Source: Oscillospiraceae bacterium
GTDB taxonomy: Bacteria; Bacillota; Clostridia; Oscillospirales; Acutalibacteraceae
Length of the DNA stretch: 64,000 nt
Assembly: GCA_015065965.1 (NCBI GenBank)
Contig: SVPH01000003.1
Location: forward strand, 46,975 to 110,974
Reading direction: 5' to 3'
In this document: piece by piece, positions 34,445 through 43,920 of the stretch
Numbering within the stretch: position 1 is the first letter of the stretch
How the letters are laid out: every line of letters starts with the position of its first letter
The notes under the pieces: generated by a model
The model's database searches: none
What the model was told of the DNA's origin: nothing
What the model saw: only the letters and a program-made list of their open reading frames with translations
Made by a program: the position numbers and the translations under genes

Positions 34445-36382
34445 ATGTTAAAAATAAAATCTATAATTGCTGTAATATTATCTTTATTGGTTTTAGTTCT
34501 GCCATCATGTAAAAGTTCGCAAAGTGAAGCGGAACTAAAAATAGGCGTAAAAGATATTCAGGGAGTCTGTAATCCTTTCTATGCTGAAAGTGAAGGCGAC
34601 AGTGAAGTTATATCGCAGATGTTTATGAGCATACAGCGCAGAGACGGTGATAATAAGTTAATTAATTACGGCGGCGGTATTTCATATGAGTTTGTAGGCG
34701 ACAGTCAGATAAAATATACTGTTTCTCTTAATGAAGATATGTTTTTTTCTGACGGAAAAAATATTACCATAGATGATGTAATTTTTTTCTATCATTTTAT
34801 TGCCGATGCAACATATGACGGCGTATACAGTGACTGGTATTTTAACGATATTGTTGGTTTGAAAGAGTACTATTTTGATGATGTAAATTATCAGGATAAA
34901 ATTTTGAATATTGAGAAAAAAATAGAATCAAATTATTCTTCCGCAACAATAGAAACTGAAGATTATGTTAAATACCTTGTTGAAACAAATCTTGAAGGCC
35001 GTTTTAACGGTAACCTTGATTCAGTATCGCCTTCAGGAGTTACGTGGAAAGAATATATAGGTAATATGGGTTATTCAGATGACCTTGCAAGCCTTGGCAG
35101 CAATCCCAAAACAGATGATGTTATAGAGTTTGTTGCGACAATTGAAGCAGAAAACAACCGCTTTTCATATAATCCTAAAGATTGGTATCGTGAGTTGCTA
35201 TATAAAGACTATATTGGCGGAAACTACAGCGACGGCACTGATATTGACACAATTAAAGGTATTAAGAAGGTTAACGACTATACATGTACTGTTCTCTTTA
35301 ATTCAAGAAACATCAACGCTGTTGCTCAATTGAATGCTTTGCTTGTTCCCAAAGAGTATTTCAGCACAGAATATGTTAAAGGGTCTGCAGACAAAATAAA
35401 AAAAATAGATCGCTGTAATGTCGGTTCCGGTCCGTATGTTGTAACCGATTTTACGGAAACAGAAGTAAGAATGTCCGCCAATGAATATTATAATGAAAAT
35501 GAGTGCGAATTCACAACGCTGAGATTTATAGAACTTTCAGATGAAGATAACCCGATAAATTATGTTGTAAGCGGCAAGGTTGATGTTGTTGAAACGCTTG
35601 CAACTGCGGATGCAGTAAAAAAACTTGACGGTAAAAATGTTCGGTATTTTATTGAAGATTGCGATTATTATGTTTCTCTTTTTCTTAACACAAGAACAGT
35701 TGATACACCTCACAGAAAATCATTTATTGGCTTGTCAAATGTTAACAGTGCTGTAGAGTCAAAAATAGGTTCGTATTATACAAGACCGCTCAGACCGATA
35801 AGTGTAAGGTTTGAGGAGTATCCTTCTGATCTAACCGAATCGTATTACAGCGAGAGCACATATTCACTTTATAATATTAACAGTGAAATTAATATGACTG
35901 ATGTATCTGCATATTATTGCGGCAGTGAAGAAGATCTTGAATTTTCAGTGCTTGAAGAATATAAAAACAATCTTTCTCAAAAAGGAATAACACTTAATAT
36001 TGTTCTTACTGATGAATCAAGCCTTGAAAATGCAATTATATCAGGTAAAGCGGATATGTGGATTGAAACTGTTTATGACGGTGATTCATGTGATAAACTC
36101 GAGTATTATAACAGTGTCGGAAGGCTTAATAAAACAGGTATAAGTTCACCTGAAATTGATAAAATGACTGCGGATATCCGTTCTGCTGCAGGTTTTTATG
36201 ATAAAGTTTCAATGGTCGGTAAACTTATGGATTTGGTTATGGCAGAGGCGGTTGAAAGTCCTTTGTATCAACTTCAGACAATTACGGTTTATAATACGGA
36301 AACAATCAGCGATAGTTCATTTACTCACGGATTGAATATAGACGGCTATACTCACTATATTCCATTATTGAAAAAGAATTAG
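34445..36382 (+). CDS. Family 5 extracellular solute-binding lipoprotein
   Basis: A 645-aa protein with a lipoprotein signal, MLKIKSIIAVILSLLVLVLP then SC (lipobox LPSC). GVKDIQGVCNPFY, DGKNITIDDVIFFYHFI and CNVGSGPYVVTDF fit the SBP_bac_5 oligopeptide-binding fold, and INYVVSGKVDVVE is the usual hinge-region segment. The start used is ATG 34445 with AGGGAAG upstream; longer starts would cross the promoter. These proteins deliver peptides or oligosaccharides to an ABC importer, but no permease or ATPase gene is adjacent, so it is orphaned or uses distant partners. An inserted region around 165-250 makes it longer than typical OppA. Confidence 0.8.
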   Translation: MLKIKSIIAVILSLLVLVLPSCKSSQSEAELKIGVKDIQGVCNPFYAESEGDSEVISQMFMSIQRRDGDNKLINYGGGISYEFVGDSQIKYTVSLNEDMFFSDGKNITIDDVIFFYHFIADATYDGVYSDWYFNDIVGLKEYYFDDVNYQDKILNIEKKIESNYSSATIETEDYVKYLVETNLEGRFNGNLDSVSPSGVTWKEYIGNMGYSDDLASLGSNPKTDDVIEFVATIEAENNRFSYNPKDWYRELLYKDYIGGNYSDGTDIDTIKGIKKVNDYTCTVLFNSRNINAVAQLNALLVPKEYFSTEYVKGSADKIKKIDRCNVGSGPYVVTDFTETEVRMSANEYYNENECEFTTLRFIELSDEDNPINYVVSGKVDVVETLATADAVKKLDGKNVRYFIEDCDYYVSLFLNTRTVDTPHRKSFIGLSNVNSAVESKIGSYYTRPLRPISVRFEEYPSDLTESYYSESTYSLYNINSEINMTDVSAYYCGSEEDLEFSVLEEYKNNLSQKGITLNIVLTDESSLENAIISGKADMWIETVYDGDSCDKLEYYNSVGRLNKTGISSPEIDKMTADIRSAAGFYDKVSMVGKLMDLVMAEAVESPLYQLQTITVYNTETISDSSFTHGLNIDGYTHYIPLLKKN

Positions 36383-36401
36383 GAAAGGTGATGTGTTATA
36401 A

Positions 36402-38123
36402 ATGTCAAAACTTTTTTCTGCGGCACTTCTTGCTGCAGGTGCTGCTGCGGCTGCAAAGGTTGCCAAAAATATAGATGATATAAATCCTGCAACGCTTGCC
36501 AAAAGAGCCGTAAATTCTTTTAAACTAAACTATTCTGCAGATGAACCATACGATAACGGTGTTGCTTTAACGCCCCCTATGGGTTGGTCAAGTTGGAATC
36601 TTTTCCGCAACAAAATAAATGAAAATCTGATTTATGAAACTGCAAAAGCCATAAAAGAAAGCGGTCTTGCCGACTGTGGGTATAAATTTGTAAATATTGA
36701 TGATTGCTGGCAGTCGTCACTAAGAGATGAAAGCGGCAGGTTGCAAGGCGACTTCGGTTCGTTTCCGAGCGGAATAAAGAATCTTGCCGAAAGAGTTAAT
36801 GCGTTGGGGTTAAAACTCGGTATATATAGTTCAAACGGCACTTTGACATGCGAAGATTTGCCGGCCAGCCTCGGCCATGAAGCGATTGATGCCGATACTT
36901 TTGCAGAATGGGGCATCGAGTATTTTAAATATGATTTTTGTCATAACCTGCCCATTCCTGTTTATGCACCTAAAATTGAAAAAGTTGTTATTGCAAAAGC
37001 AGGTGCTTCGAACGGAGTTGAGTACGGTGTTGACGACGCAGTGCTTACAGGCGACGCCAAAATTATAAATGATTCTAAACTTGACAGCGGCAGATATATA
37101 ACAGGTTTATCTTCAAATGCAGGTGCTTGTGAATTTAATAATGTTGTTGTTGACGAAGATGGCGAGTATATCTTGACTCTTTGCATACGCAAAAAAAGTA
37201 ACAGCAATAAGTATGCTGAAATTCTTGTGAATGGGAAAGATTTGTATAAAACAGTTCTTCCTGCAACAAAGAGTTTTACTGTATCCGGCAGACATCAAAT
37301 TAAAATAAATCTTTACCAAGGGATAAATACAATTAAAATATATAATCCTGTTGCTTCAAGGCAGGACAGTGCTGCAATTCAATATTCGACAATGGGTAAA
37401 GAATTAAAAAGAGCAACGCGTGAATATGCAGAAAAGAACGGTTGCGATGAAAAGCCCATTGTATTTTCAATTTGTGAATGGGGCAGGAATTTTCCCTGGA
37501 AATGGGGTGCTCATGCCGGAAACCTCTGGCGTACAACACATGATATCAGACCTACATGGAGTTCTGTTCTCGGCATATACGAATTTAATGTTCTTCTTTA
37601 TAAATATTCAGGTATCGGTTCATGGAATGATCCCGATATGCTTGAGGTTGGTAACGGAGAGTTTACATTTGAGGAAAATAAGGCACATTTTACACTGTGG
37701 TGTATGATGGCAGCGCCGCTTATTCTCGGAAATGATGTCAGAAAGTTTATTAAACCTGACGGATCAGTTGATACTGAAAACGAAACATATCGTATACTTA
37801 CCAATAAAGAAATGATTGCTGTTGATCAGGATCCTTTGGGTGTCCAGTGCCGCAGAGTTAAAACAAACGGTGCAGAGGATGTGCTTATAAAACCGCTTGT
37901 GAATGATGAGTTTGCAATGTGTTTCTTTAATAAAGCAAGCAGTTCAAGCGTAATGTCATATTCAGTTAAAGAAGCACTTGGTCAGACTTTCATTTCAACT
38001 CCGCTTGCAGAAGAATATGATGTTATTGATCTTTGGAGCGGTGAAAAGACGGCTTGTGCAGATATCATTACGGCAGATGTTCCTGCGCATGGTGTAAGAG
38101 TATTTAAGGTTAGGGTGAAATAA
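36402..38123 (+). CDS. GH27 alpha-galactosidase with an inserted beta-sandwich module
   Basis: A 573-aa glycosidase. TPPMGWSSWNLFRNKINE opens the GH27 TIM barrel, FVNIDDCW and KYDFCHN follow, with D178 as the predicted nucleophile, and NLWRTTHDI supplies the likely acid/base D381; GSWNDPDMLEVG is also conserved. Between the nucleophile strand and SICEWG sits an extra region of about 125 residues (195-320) with features of a carbohydrate-binding beta-sandwich (DSGRYITGLSSNAGACEFNN, GEYILTL, NKYAEILVNG, GINTIKIYNP). A short hydrophobic Ala-rich N-terminus is not a clear signal peptide. GH27 retains alpha-galactose configuration. It is followed by the Asp-box protein after one base. Confidence 0.88.
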   Translation: MSKLFSAALLAAGAAAAAKVAKNIDDINPATLAKRAVNSFKLNYSADEPYDNGVALTPPMGWSSWNLFRNKINENLIYETAKAIKESGLADCGYKFVNIDDCWQSSLRDESGRLQGDFGSFPSGIKNLAERVNALGLKLGIYSSNGTLTCEDLPASLGHEAIDADTFAEWGIEYFKYDFCHNLPIPVYAPKIEKVVIAKAGASNGVEYGVDDAVLTGDAKIINDSKLDSGRYITGLSSNAGACEFNNVVVDEDGEYILTLCIRKKSNSNKYAEILVNGKDLYKTVLPATKSFTVSGRHQIKINLYQGINTIKIYNPVASRQDSAAIQYSTMGKELKRATREYAEKNGCDEKPIVFSICEWGRNFPWKWGAHAGNLWRTTHDIRPTWSSVLGIYEFNVLLYKYSGIGSWNDPDMLEVGNGEFTFEENKAHFTLWCMMAAPLILGNDVRKFIKPDGSVDTENETYRILTNKEMIAVDQDPLGVQCRRVKTNGAEDVLIKPLVNDEFAMCFFNKASSSSVMSYSVKEALGQTFISTPLAEEYDVIDLWSGEKTACADIITADVPAHGVRVFKVRVK

Positions 38124-38124
38124 T

Positions 38125-39384
38125 ATGTGTTTAAATAAGTTTGGTAAAAAATATCAGAACGGTGCAGGGGACTATAGTATTCCTCTCATAAGGCTTGATG
38201 TTATGCCTGAGGATACGCCGGATGAATATAAATATTTATATGAGTTTTCGATTGTTGATAATGAACTGGATTACCTCGGTCATCCTGATGCTATTCTTCT
38301 TAAAGACGGCAGTATTCTTGATGTGTATCCGTCGGGTCACGGTAAAGGTGCAATCAGAAGTAAAATCAGCCGTGACGGTGGCTTGACATATGATTCAAAA
38401 ATAGAAAACCAACCAAAATCGTGGGAAACATCAAGGGAAACTCCGACTGTTTACAGGCTTGAATTTGCTGACGGTTCTCCCGATAAAATTCTTCTTATTT
38501 CAGGCAATCCCAATTGGCATGACGGCAAAGGAACTATTGGCGGTTTCAATTTTTCGCTTTCGGATGACGAAGGCAAAACATGGAGCGAGTTTGAACTTTG
38601 TTTTTCAAAAAAACATGATTATACTGTTATTCCCGTTGTTTCAATGGCATCGCTGACAAGGCTTAAAGAAAACGGAGTTTTTGTTGATAAATGGATGGCA
38701 TTCTTCCATGATTCAAGTTTTGTTAATTACAAAACCATTCTTTCGTTTGAAAACGGAAAAGCAGTTTGGAGTAAACCTGAACCTTATTTTGCTCAGCACC
38801 GTAAAATTGAAAAAACGGCGAATATGTGCGAGGTAGAGGTTGTTCGCTCGGATTGCGGGAAAGGCGATGAACTTTGCTTGATTGCAAGGAGCAATAATAA
38901 AAATTATAATTCCTTGCTTTCTTTCTCAACAGATGAAGGAAAAACCTGGTCAAAACCTGTTTTTGCACCTTCTGCACTTAACGGCGAAAGGCATAAGGCT
39001 GACTATACAAAAGACGGAAGGCTTTTCATCACTTTCCGCTCAATTGAAAGAGATAAAGCCAAAAAAGAAAAGTATTTTGACGGTTCTGCATCTTGGTTCA
39101 GTGAAGGTTGGGTTGCTTGGGTAGGTACATATGATGATCTTAAGAACGGAAGCGAAGGTCAGTACAGAATTAAACTTGCTCATACATATCTTGCTAAACA
39201 AACAGAACCTGAACTTTCTGCTAATGCAGATACAGGTTATTGCGGCAATGTAGTTCTTGATGACGATACAGTTGTCACGTCTACTTACGGCTGTTTCGGT
39301 GAAAAACTCAGTAACGGCGATTACAAAACATATGTTGTATCCAAAAGGATCAGACTCTCGGACATTGATAAAATTGTAAAATAA
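38125..39384 (+). CDS. BNR/Asp-box beta-propeller protein, sialidase-like
   Basis: A 419-aa protein with repeated Asp boxes: SRDGGLTYDS, SDDEGKTWSEFE and STDEGKTWSKPV, spaced as in six-bladed sialidase folds. The diagnostic FRIP arginine motif of GH33 sialidases is not apparent near the start (the N-terminus reads AGDYSIPLIRLD), so true sialidase activity is doubtful. It lacks a signal peptide. It starts one base after the GH27 gene stop, suggesting joint action on one glycan. Confidence 0.7.
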   Translation: MCLNKFGKKYQNGAGDYSIPLIRLDVMPEDTPDEYKYLYEFSIVDNELDYLGHPDAILLKDGSILDVYPSGHGKGAIRSKISRDGGLTYDSKIENQPKSWETSRETPTVYRLEFADGSPDKILLISGNPNWHDGKGTIGGFNFSLSDDEGKTWSEFELCFSKKHDYTVIPVVSMASLTRLKENGVFVDKWMAFFHDSSFVNYKTILSFENGKAVWSKPEPYFAQHRKIEKTANMCEVEVVRSDCGKGDELCLIARSNNKNYNSLLSFSTDEGKTWSKPVFAPSALNGERHKADYTKDGRLFITFRSIERDKAKKEKYFDGSASWFSEGWVAWVGTYDDLKNGSEGQYRIKLAHTYLAKQTEPELSANADTGYCGNVVLDDDTVVTSTYGCFGEKLSNGDYKTYVVSKRIRLSDIDKIVK

Positions 39385-39400
39385 GAAAGGGGATTATGTT

Positions 39401-40729
39401 ATGGGACTTATTAAAGCCGGCATAGGAGCACTCGGCGGTGTACTCGCTGATCAATGGAAAGAATTTTTCTACTGCGATTCACTCGAAAACGATGTACTTA
39501 TGGTAAAAGGACAGAAGCGAGTAGGCGGACGTTCTTCAAACACCAAAGGCAGCGATAATATTATTTCAAACGGTTCGGGCATTGCCGTTGCAGACGGTCA
39601 GTGCATGATTATTGTTGAACAGGGTAAGGTTGTTGAGGTCTGTGCAGAACCCGGTGAATTTACTTATGATTCATCAACAGAGCCAAGCATTTTCTCAGGA
39701 AAACTCGGTGACAGCATCAAAGAAACATTTAAACTTGTAGGTAAAAGATTTACATACGGCGGCGATACAGGCAAAGACCAGAGGGTCTATTATTTTAATA
39801 CAAAAGAAATTCTTGATAACAAGTTCGGAACTGCAAATCCGCTCATGTTTGAAGTTGTAAATAAGAGAATAGGAATGAGCCGTACCGTTCAGGTAAGATG
39901 CAACGGTGTTTACTCATATAAGATTACAGACCCTCTTCTTTTCTACACAAAAATTGCAGGTAATGTAAGTGATGAATTCACACGAGATGAGATTGATTCG
40001 CAACTTAAGACGGAGTTTATATCGGCTCTTCAGCCTGCATTTGCTGCTCTTACAGAACTTGAACTCAGACCTGCTCAGATTCCTGCGCATACAACTGAAC
40101 TCAAGAATGCAATGAATGCCGCTCTTAAAGTTGAATGGACAGACCGCAGAGGTATTTCTGTTGAATCCATTGCAATTAATCCGATCACCCTTACTCCTGA
40201 GGATATGCAGAAGATTAATCAGATGGAAGATGCCGCAACAATGGGTTCAAATCCGTTTATGATGGCAGGCAGAATGACTGATGCACAGGCTAACGCTATG
40301 GAAGCGGCGGCTTCAAATGAAGCAGGTGCAATGACCGGCTTTATGGGTATGGGCATGGCGATGAACGCTAACGGCGGATTCAATGCGGCGCAGATGTATA
40401 ACGCAGGTGTTCAGCAACAGCAGCAGATGGCATCACAGCAGCAGACAGCACCGACACCTTCTGCCGACGGCTGGAAATGCTCATGCGGTACAAACAACAG
40501 CGGAAAATTCTGTACTCAATGCGGCAGCGCAAAACCTGCAGAGGGCTGGACTTGTTCCTGCGGTAATGTTAACAAAGGCAATTTCTGCTCAAACTGCGGC
40601 TCAAAACGTCCTGCAGATGCTCCTCTTTACCGCTGCGATAAATGCGGCTGGCAGCCCGAGGATCCCAAGAATCCCCCTAAATTCTGCCCAGAATGCGGCG
40701 ATATTTTTGATAATAACGATATTAAATAA
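39401..40729 (+). CDS. SPFH-domain protein with C-terminal zinc ribbons (YdjI-like)
   Basis: A 442-aa protein. Residues about 1-300 match the SPFH/virion-core-like YdjI family (QWKEFFYCDSLENDVLMVKG, IIVEQGKVVEVCAEPGEFTYD, VNKRIGMSRTVQVRCNGVYSYK). A Gly/Met/Gln-rich linker (about 305-365) is followed by three zinc-ribbon units, WKCSCGTNNSGKFCTQCG, WTCSCGNVNKGNFCSNCG and YRCDKCGW with CPECGD. SPFH proteins organise membrane microdomains; YdjI of Bacillus subtilis is linked to membrane stress. The ribbons probably bind proteins or nucleic acid. GAAAGGGG precedes the ATG. Confidence 0.88.
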   Translation: MGLIKAGIGALGGVLADQWKEFFYCDSLENDVLMVKGQKRVGGRSSNTKGSDNIISNGSGIAVADGQCMIIVEQGKVVEVCAEPGEFTYDSSTEPSIFSGKLGDSIKETFKLVGKRFTYGGDTGKDQRVYYFNTKEILDNKFGTANPLMFEVVNKRIGMSRTVQVRCNGVYSYKITDPLLFYTKIAGNVSDEFTRDEIDSQLKTEFISALQPAFAALTELELRPAQIPAHTTELKNAMNAALKVEWTDRRGISVESIAINPITLTPEDMQKINQMEDAATMGSNPFMMAGRMTDAQANAMEAAASNEAGAMTGFMGMGMAMNANGGFNAAQMYNAGVQQQQQMASQQQTAPTPSADGWKCSCGTNNSGKFCTQCGSAKPAEGWTCSCGNVNKGNFCSNCGSKRPADAPLYRCDKCGWQPEDPKNPPKFCPECGDIFDNNDIK

Positions 40730-40735
40730 GCAAAA

Positions 40736-40772
40736 CCGAGAGGCGTACAACATACGCTTCTCGGCTTTTTTT
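40736..40772. terminator. Bidirectional terminator
   Basis: CCGAGAGGCGTA and TACGCTTCTCGG form a long stem with T runs on the plus side and AAAA before it, so it can serve the SPFH gene and the convergent oxidoreductase gene. Confidence 0.85.
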
Positions 40773-40781
40773 ATGAAAAAA

Positions 40782-42062
40782 TTATAAAATAACTTTTTGG
40801 GGTATACCGTCATTATCTCTTGATTTATCGGCAAGAAAAACAACAAGATGTCCAAGCATAGAATCGTTTATGCTTGTGCATGATACAGAAGGAGTTTCAC
40901 CTCTTACATAGGCTACGAAATCTCTGACAAGGTCAAGATCACCGCCACCGTGAGTATCATTATCTATTTTTAAATCAAAAACAGTGTCATTGTGTTCGCA
41001 ACCGGGTCTGGGATCAATTTTGGAAAGGGTAAATATACCATTTTCAAAATCACCTTCGATTGTGCCCCTTGTGCCCGTGATAAAGATTGTTCGCGTACCA
41101 CGGCTTGTTCCGCCAATCATATTGTGTGTGCCCGTTGCTCCGTTTTCAAAGAAAATATTGACTGTTTGGTGGTCAACAACATTGTTGTCACTTTTATATG
41201 CACAAATGCCGTACGGACTTGTTTTTAATAATTCAATCTTATCCTCTATGGTTGTGTTTTCGTTATGTTCAAGTGCATCCCAAACATAGAATGACCATCT
41301 GTCAGGATGATCAATATAAAGCCTTTTGGCAGAATAAAGGCATTCTTCGGAAAGGGGACAGTCAACAAGGCATCGGGTTCCTGAATTCTCAGGTGCATTT
41401 TCGGGCCTGAACTGCATATTGCATCCGAAACTTGATACCAATGCCGGTTTTGTTTCGCTCATAAGCCACATCATGATATCAAGGTCATGGCAGCATTTTG
41501 CAAGAAGCATTGAACTGTGGCATTTTTCAAAGTTATTCCATTTGCCTCTCACATGGCTTGTTGACATGTGATGGTAACTTACATATTCATTTGTTTGTAT
41601 GCTGATGATTTTTCCGATTTCACCGGAAAGGATTATGTCTTTTATTTTTCTGTAAAAAGGTGCATATCTGAGAACAAAGCATACCATTATTTTTCTGCCG
41701 TATTTATTTGCAGCGGCAACAAGTTCTCTTGCTTCATCTTCATTTACAGCAAAAGGCTTTTCAAGCAGGATATCATAGCCTGCTTTTAAAAGAGAAATTG
41801 ATGTTTTAACATGAATATGATCCATTGTGCCGTTGATAACCGCGTCTGCAAATTTAGGGGCAGATGCAAGTTCTTCGGCTGTTTTAAAGCATCTTTCAGG
41901 CGGAATATTGAATTTTTTTGCTATTGATGATCTTCTGTTATCATCAGGGTCCGCTACACCGACAATTACCATTTTATCGCTTTCAATTTCAGCGAGCGCA
42001 GCATAGGTAAGGCTTCTGTGTCCTCCGCCTACAATTATTGTTTTCAAAGGTTCGTTTTTCAT
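40782..42062 (-). CDS. Gfo/Idh/MocA-family oxidoreductase
   Basis: A 426-aa NAD(P)-dependent oxidoreductase. The N-terminal Rossmann domain has TIIVGGGHRSLTYAALAEI, VGVADPDDNR and LLEKPFAVNEDEA, including the conserved EKP motif. The C-terminal alpha/beta domain has HDLDIMMWLMSE (the usual catalytic H-D-x2-x-W region) and a Cys cluster around 240-262 (CLVDCPLSEECLYS). Family members oxidise sugars, inositols or their acids; the substrate is unknown. The upstream gene, transcribed first, is the GPH sugar transporter, four bases away. Confidence 0.88.
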   Translation of the reverse strand: MKNEPLKTIIVGGGHRSLTYAALAEIESDKMVIVGVADPDDNRRSSIAKKFNIPPERCFKTAEELASAPKFADAVINGTMDHIHVKTSISLLKAGYDILLEKPFAVNEDEARELVAAANKYGRKIMVCFVLRYAPFYRKIKDIILSGEIGKIISIQTNEYVSYHHMSTSHVRGKWNNFEKCHSSMLLAKCCHDLDIMMWLMSETKPALVSSFGCNMQFRPENAPENSGTRCLVDCPLSEECLYSAKRLYIDHPDRWSFYVWDALEHNENTTIEDKIELLKTSPYGICAYKSDNNVVDHQTVNIFFENGATGTHNMIGGTSRGTRTIFITGTRGTIEGDFENGIFTLSKIDPRPGCEHNDTVFDLKIDNDTHGGGDLDLVRDFVAYVRGETPSVSCTSINDSMLGHLVVFLADKSRDNDGIPQKVIL

Positions 42063-42066
42063 GGGA

Positions 42067-43560
42067 TTATACGCTTTCTTCTATTTGGATTTTTATTTCA
42101 TTACTGAAATCAGTCATTTTTTCGTTCATTTCACGTCGTTTTTTCATCAGTTCGCAGTACATTCTGTCTCTCAGACTGCCTGAAAGGGGATAAAGGAATT
42201 TTGGAATAACTGCTAATATTCCCGTTAACTGAGGTATGCCTGTGCATAATGCAAAAAGCCACCATTTTGTTTTGTCTGTCTGTGTGCCGATTGCAATGCC
42301 CTGTTCATATCCGATTGCGCTGAGAATAAGGCTTTTAACGGATGTCATTGCGATGTTTTGAACTTTTGTAATAAGACTTCTCGCAACTCCGATTGTTGCT
42401 TCAACACGGTAACCGTTCTTCCATTCGCAATAATCCATTGCTTCGTTGTAAAGTTCGGCTTTTACAACTTTTCTGATGCCGAATGCCCATTTATCAAACC
42501 AAGCCTGAATACCAAACAAAATGCACATCAGAAGCCGCTTTTTATAGTTCTTTTTAATTGAGCCGATAATAAACAGCAAAATTATCCAGAAACGAGTATA
42601 CAAATCTTCAAAAACCCATATTGCTTTAGTTGAAAATTTTGCTCTTATGGGTTTAACAAATGCATAACTCAGTGTTCCGTTGATGCTTGACGGAATGTTT
42701 AATAATGTTTGAAGTGAGGCTGAACCGAGAACATCTATGAAATAGTTCGTGCTGCTTGAACCTACACTGAATCCTCCCAGAAAATCAGAAAGAGTGATTA
42801 ACAGAACAGGATAGTTGTTTATAACCGCTTTAAGGCCTTGTTTAACACTTGGTGCTTCAATTGATTGCATGACTCTTTCTCTTGAAACAAGGAAAAAATA
42901 TAGTGTAAAAACACTTGAAATTATTCCTGTACCAAGACCCATTGCAAGGAATACATTCTGAAGTTTCCATTTTAAAATATTGTTGTTTATCAGGTCAATC
43001 AGAACACCCATTATATAGTTGGGCATATCTTCGCCCATAAATCCTGTAAGCAATTCAGCCAAGGTAATCAGCCTTGCTCTGTCATTCGGGTGGGGAGTGA
43101 CAGTTGTCATGTATCCTGATTTTGCAACAGAGGTAAAAGTACCCGCAGTTTCATTTATAACATTAAATGCAAAGTAATAAATGAGTTTGGGCAGATATGT
43201 GCCGGATGTTGCGGGGAAAAAGAAAGGAATAAGCCAATACAGAGAACCAAGCAAAGTAAGCGGAATTTGAAATGCTACAAGATACGGTCTGAATTTTCCC
43301 CAACGAGTTCTTGTTTTATCAACAATAGTGGCTATAATCGGGTCGTTTATAATGTCCCATGCTCCCGTAAAAAGGGTAACGATAGCGTTTGTTTTAAAAT
43401 CAATTTTTACAACATCCCAGATGAATCTGTCAGTATAACTGTTTATATTAAACGCATTTGAAAAGTCATTCAGAAGATAAGCAAAAGTTTCTTTTGAACC
43501 GACATATTGTCTGTCATATACTTTAAATTCGGAGATTTTACGGTTAGGTGCATCACTCAT
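42067..43560 (-). CDS. GPH-type sugar/cation symporter (MFS_2)
   Basis: A 497-aa membrane protein with about 10-12 helices. TLFTGAWDIINDPIIATIVD and KTRTRWGKFRPYLV form the family's conserved N-terminal motif, in which the aspartates couple cation and sugar transport. Similar proteins import glycosides, pentosides or hexuronides. GGGAGGA precedes the ATG. It is four bases upstream of the oxidoreductase gene in a two-gene operon. The separate terminator of ydbC lies just upstream, so its own promoter is not clear. Confidence 0.82.
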   Translation of the reverse strand: MSDAPNRKISEFKVYDRQYVGSKETFAYLLNDFSNAFNINSYTDRFIWDVVKIDFKTNAIVTLFTGAWDIINDPIIATIVDKTRTRWGKFRPYLVAFQIPLTLLGSLYWLIPFFFPATSGTYLPKLIYYFAFNVINETAGTFTSVAKSGYMTTVTPHPNDRARLITLAELLTGFMGEDMPNYIMGVLIDLINNNILKWKLQNVFLAMGLGTGIISSVFTLYFFLVSRERVMQSIEAPSVKQGLKAVINNYPVLLITLSDFLGGFSVGSSSTNYFIDVLGSASLQTLLNIPSSINGTLSYAFVKPIRAKFSTKAIWVFEDLYTRFWIILLFIIGSIKKNYKKRLLMCILFGIQAWFDKWAFGIRKVVKAELYNEAMDYCEWKNGYRVEATIGVARSLITKVQNIAMTSVKSLILSAIGYEQGIAIGTQTDKTKWWLFALCTGIPQLTGILAVIPKFLYPLSGSLRDRMYCELMKKRREMNEKMTDFSNEIKIQIEESV

Positions 43561-43591
43561 AATGTATCCTCCCGATATATAAATAACTGAA

Positions 43592-43622
43592 AGAAAAGCG
43601 TTGCGGTTAAATTCCGCAACGC
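43592..43622 (-). terminator. Rho-independent terminator of ydbC
   Basis: On the minus strand GCGTTGCGG and CCGCAACGC pair over 9 bp with a 7-base loop, followed by TTTTCTT. Confidence 0.82.
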
Positions 43623-43640
43623 CCGCCTGAAGTAAAAATT

Positions 43641-43859
43641 TTATTTAAGGTTCTTAACAGCCTCTTTAAGCGCTGCCATTTCATCCTTGCTGAGTGTAAC
43701 GCCCTTGCCCATTTTTTCATGGTCAGGTGCCCACTCACGGATATCATACTTGGGATCTCTTCCGTTCCAACTGATAAGATTGAGTTCCTTTGTCCATCCC
43801 TTGGGATTTTCTGAAAGAACTGCTACGGATTCAACGATTTCATAAGTAAATTCGGGCAT
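43641..43859 (-). CDS. YdbC-family PC4-like ssDNA-binding protein
   Basis: This 72-aa protein closely follows the YdbC pattern: FTYEIVESVAVLSENPKGWT, KELNLISWNGRDPKYDIREW and APDHEKMGKGVTLSKDEMAA. YdbC is a bacterial relative of the eukaryotic transcription coactivator PC4 and binds single-stranded DNA. AGGAG is seven bases before the ATG, and it has its own promoter and terminator, so it is a single-gene unit. Confidence 0.93.
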   Translation of the reverse strand: MPEFTYEIVESVAVLSENPKGWTKELNLISWNGRDPKYDIREWAPDHEKMGKGVTLSKDEMAALKEAVKNLK

Positions 43860-43891
43860 GGTGTTGCTCCTTTCAATATTTATACAATGAC

Positions 43892-43920
43892 ATTATAATA
43901 TATATTTTTTAGATTGTAAA
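43892..43920 (-). promoter_or_regulatory. Sigma-A-type promoter of ydbC
   Basis: Minus-strand TTTACA (43920-43915), a 17-base spacer and TATAAT (43897-43892), 33 bases before the start codon. Confidence 0.75.

Noticed and set aside
38125..39384. Firm call of GH33 sialidase
   Set aside because: Asp boxes alone define a propeller fold; the FRIP motif is not evident, so only sialidase-like was claimed.
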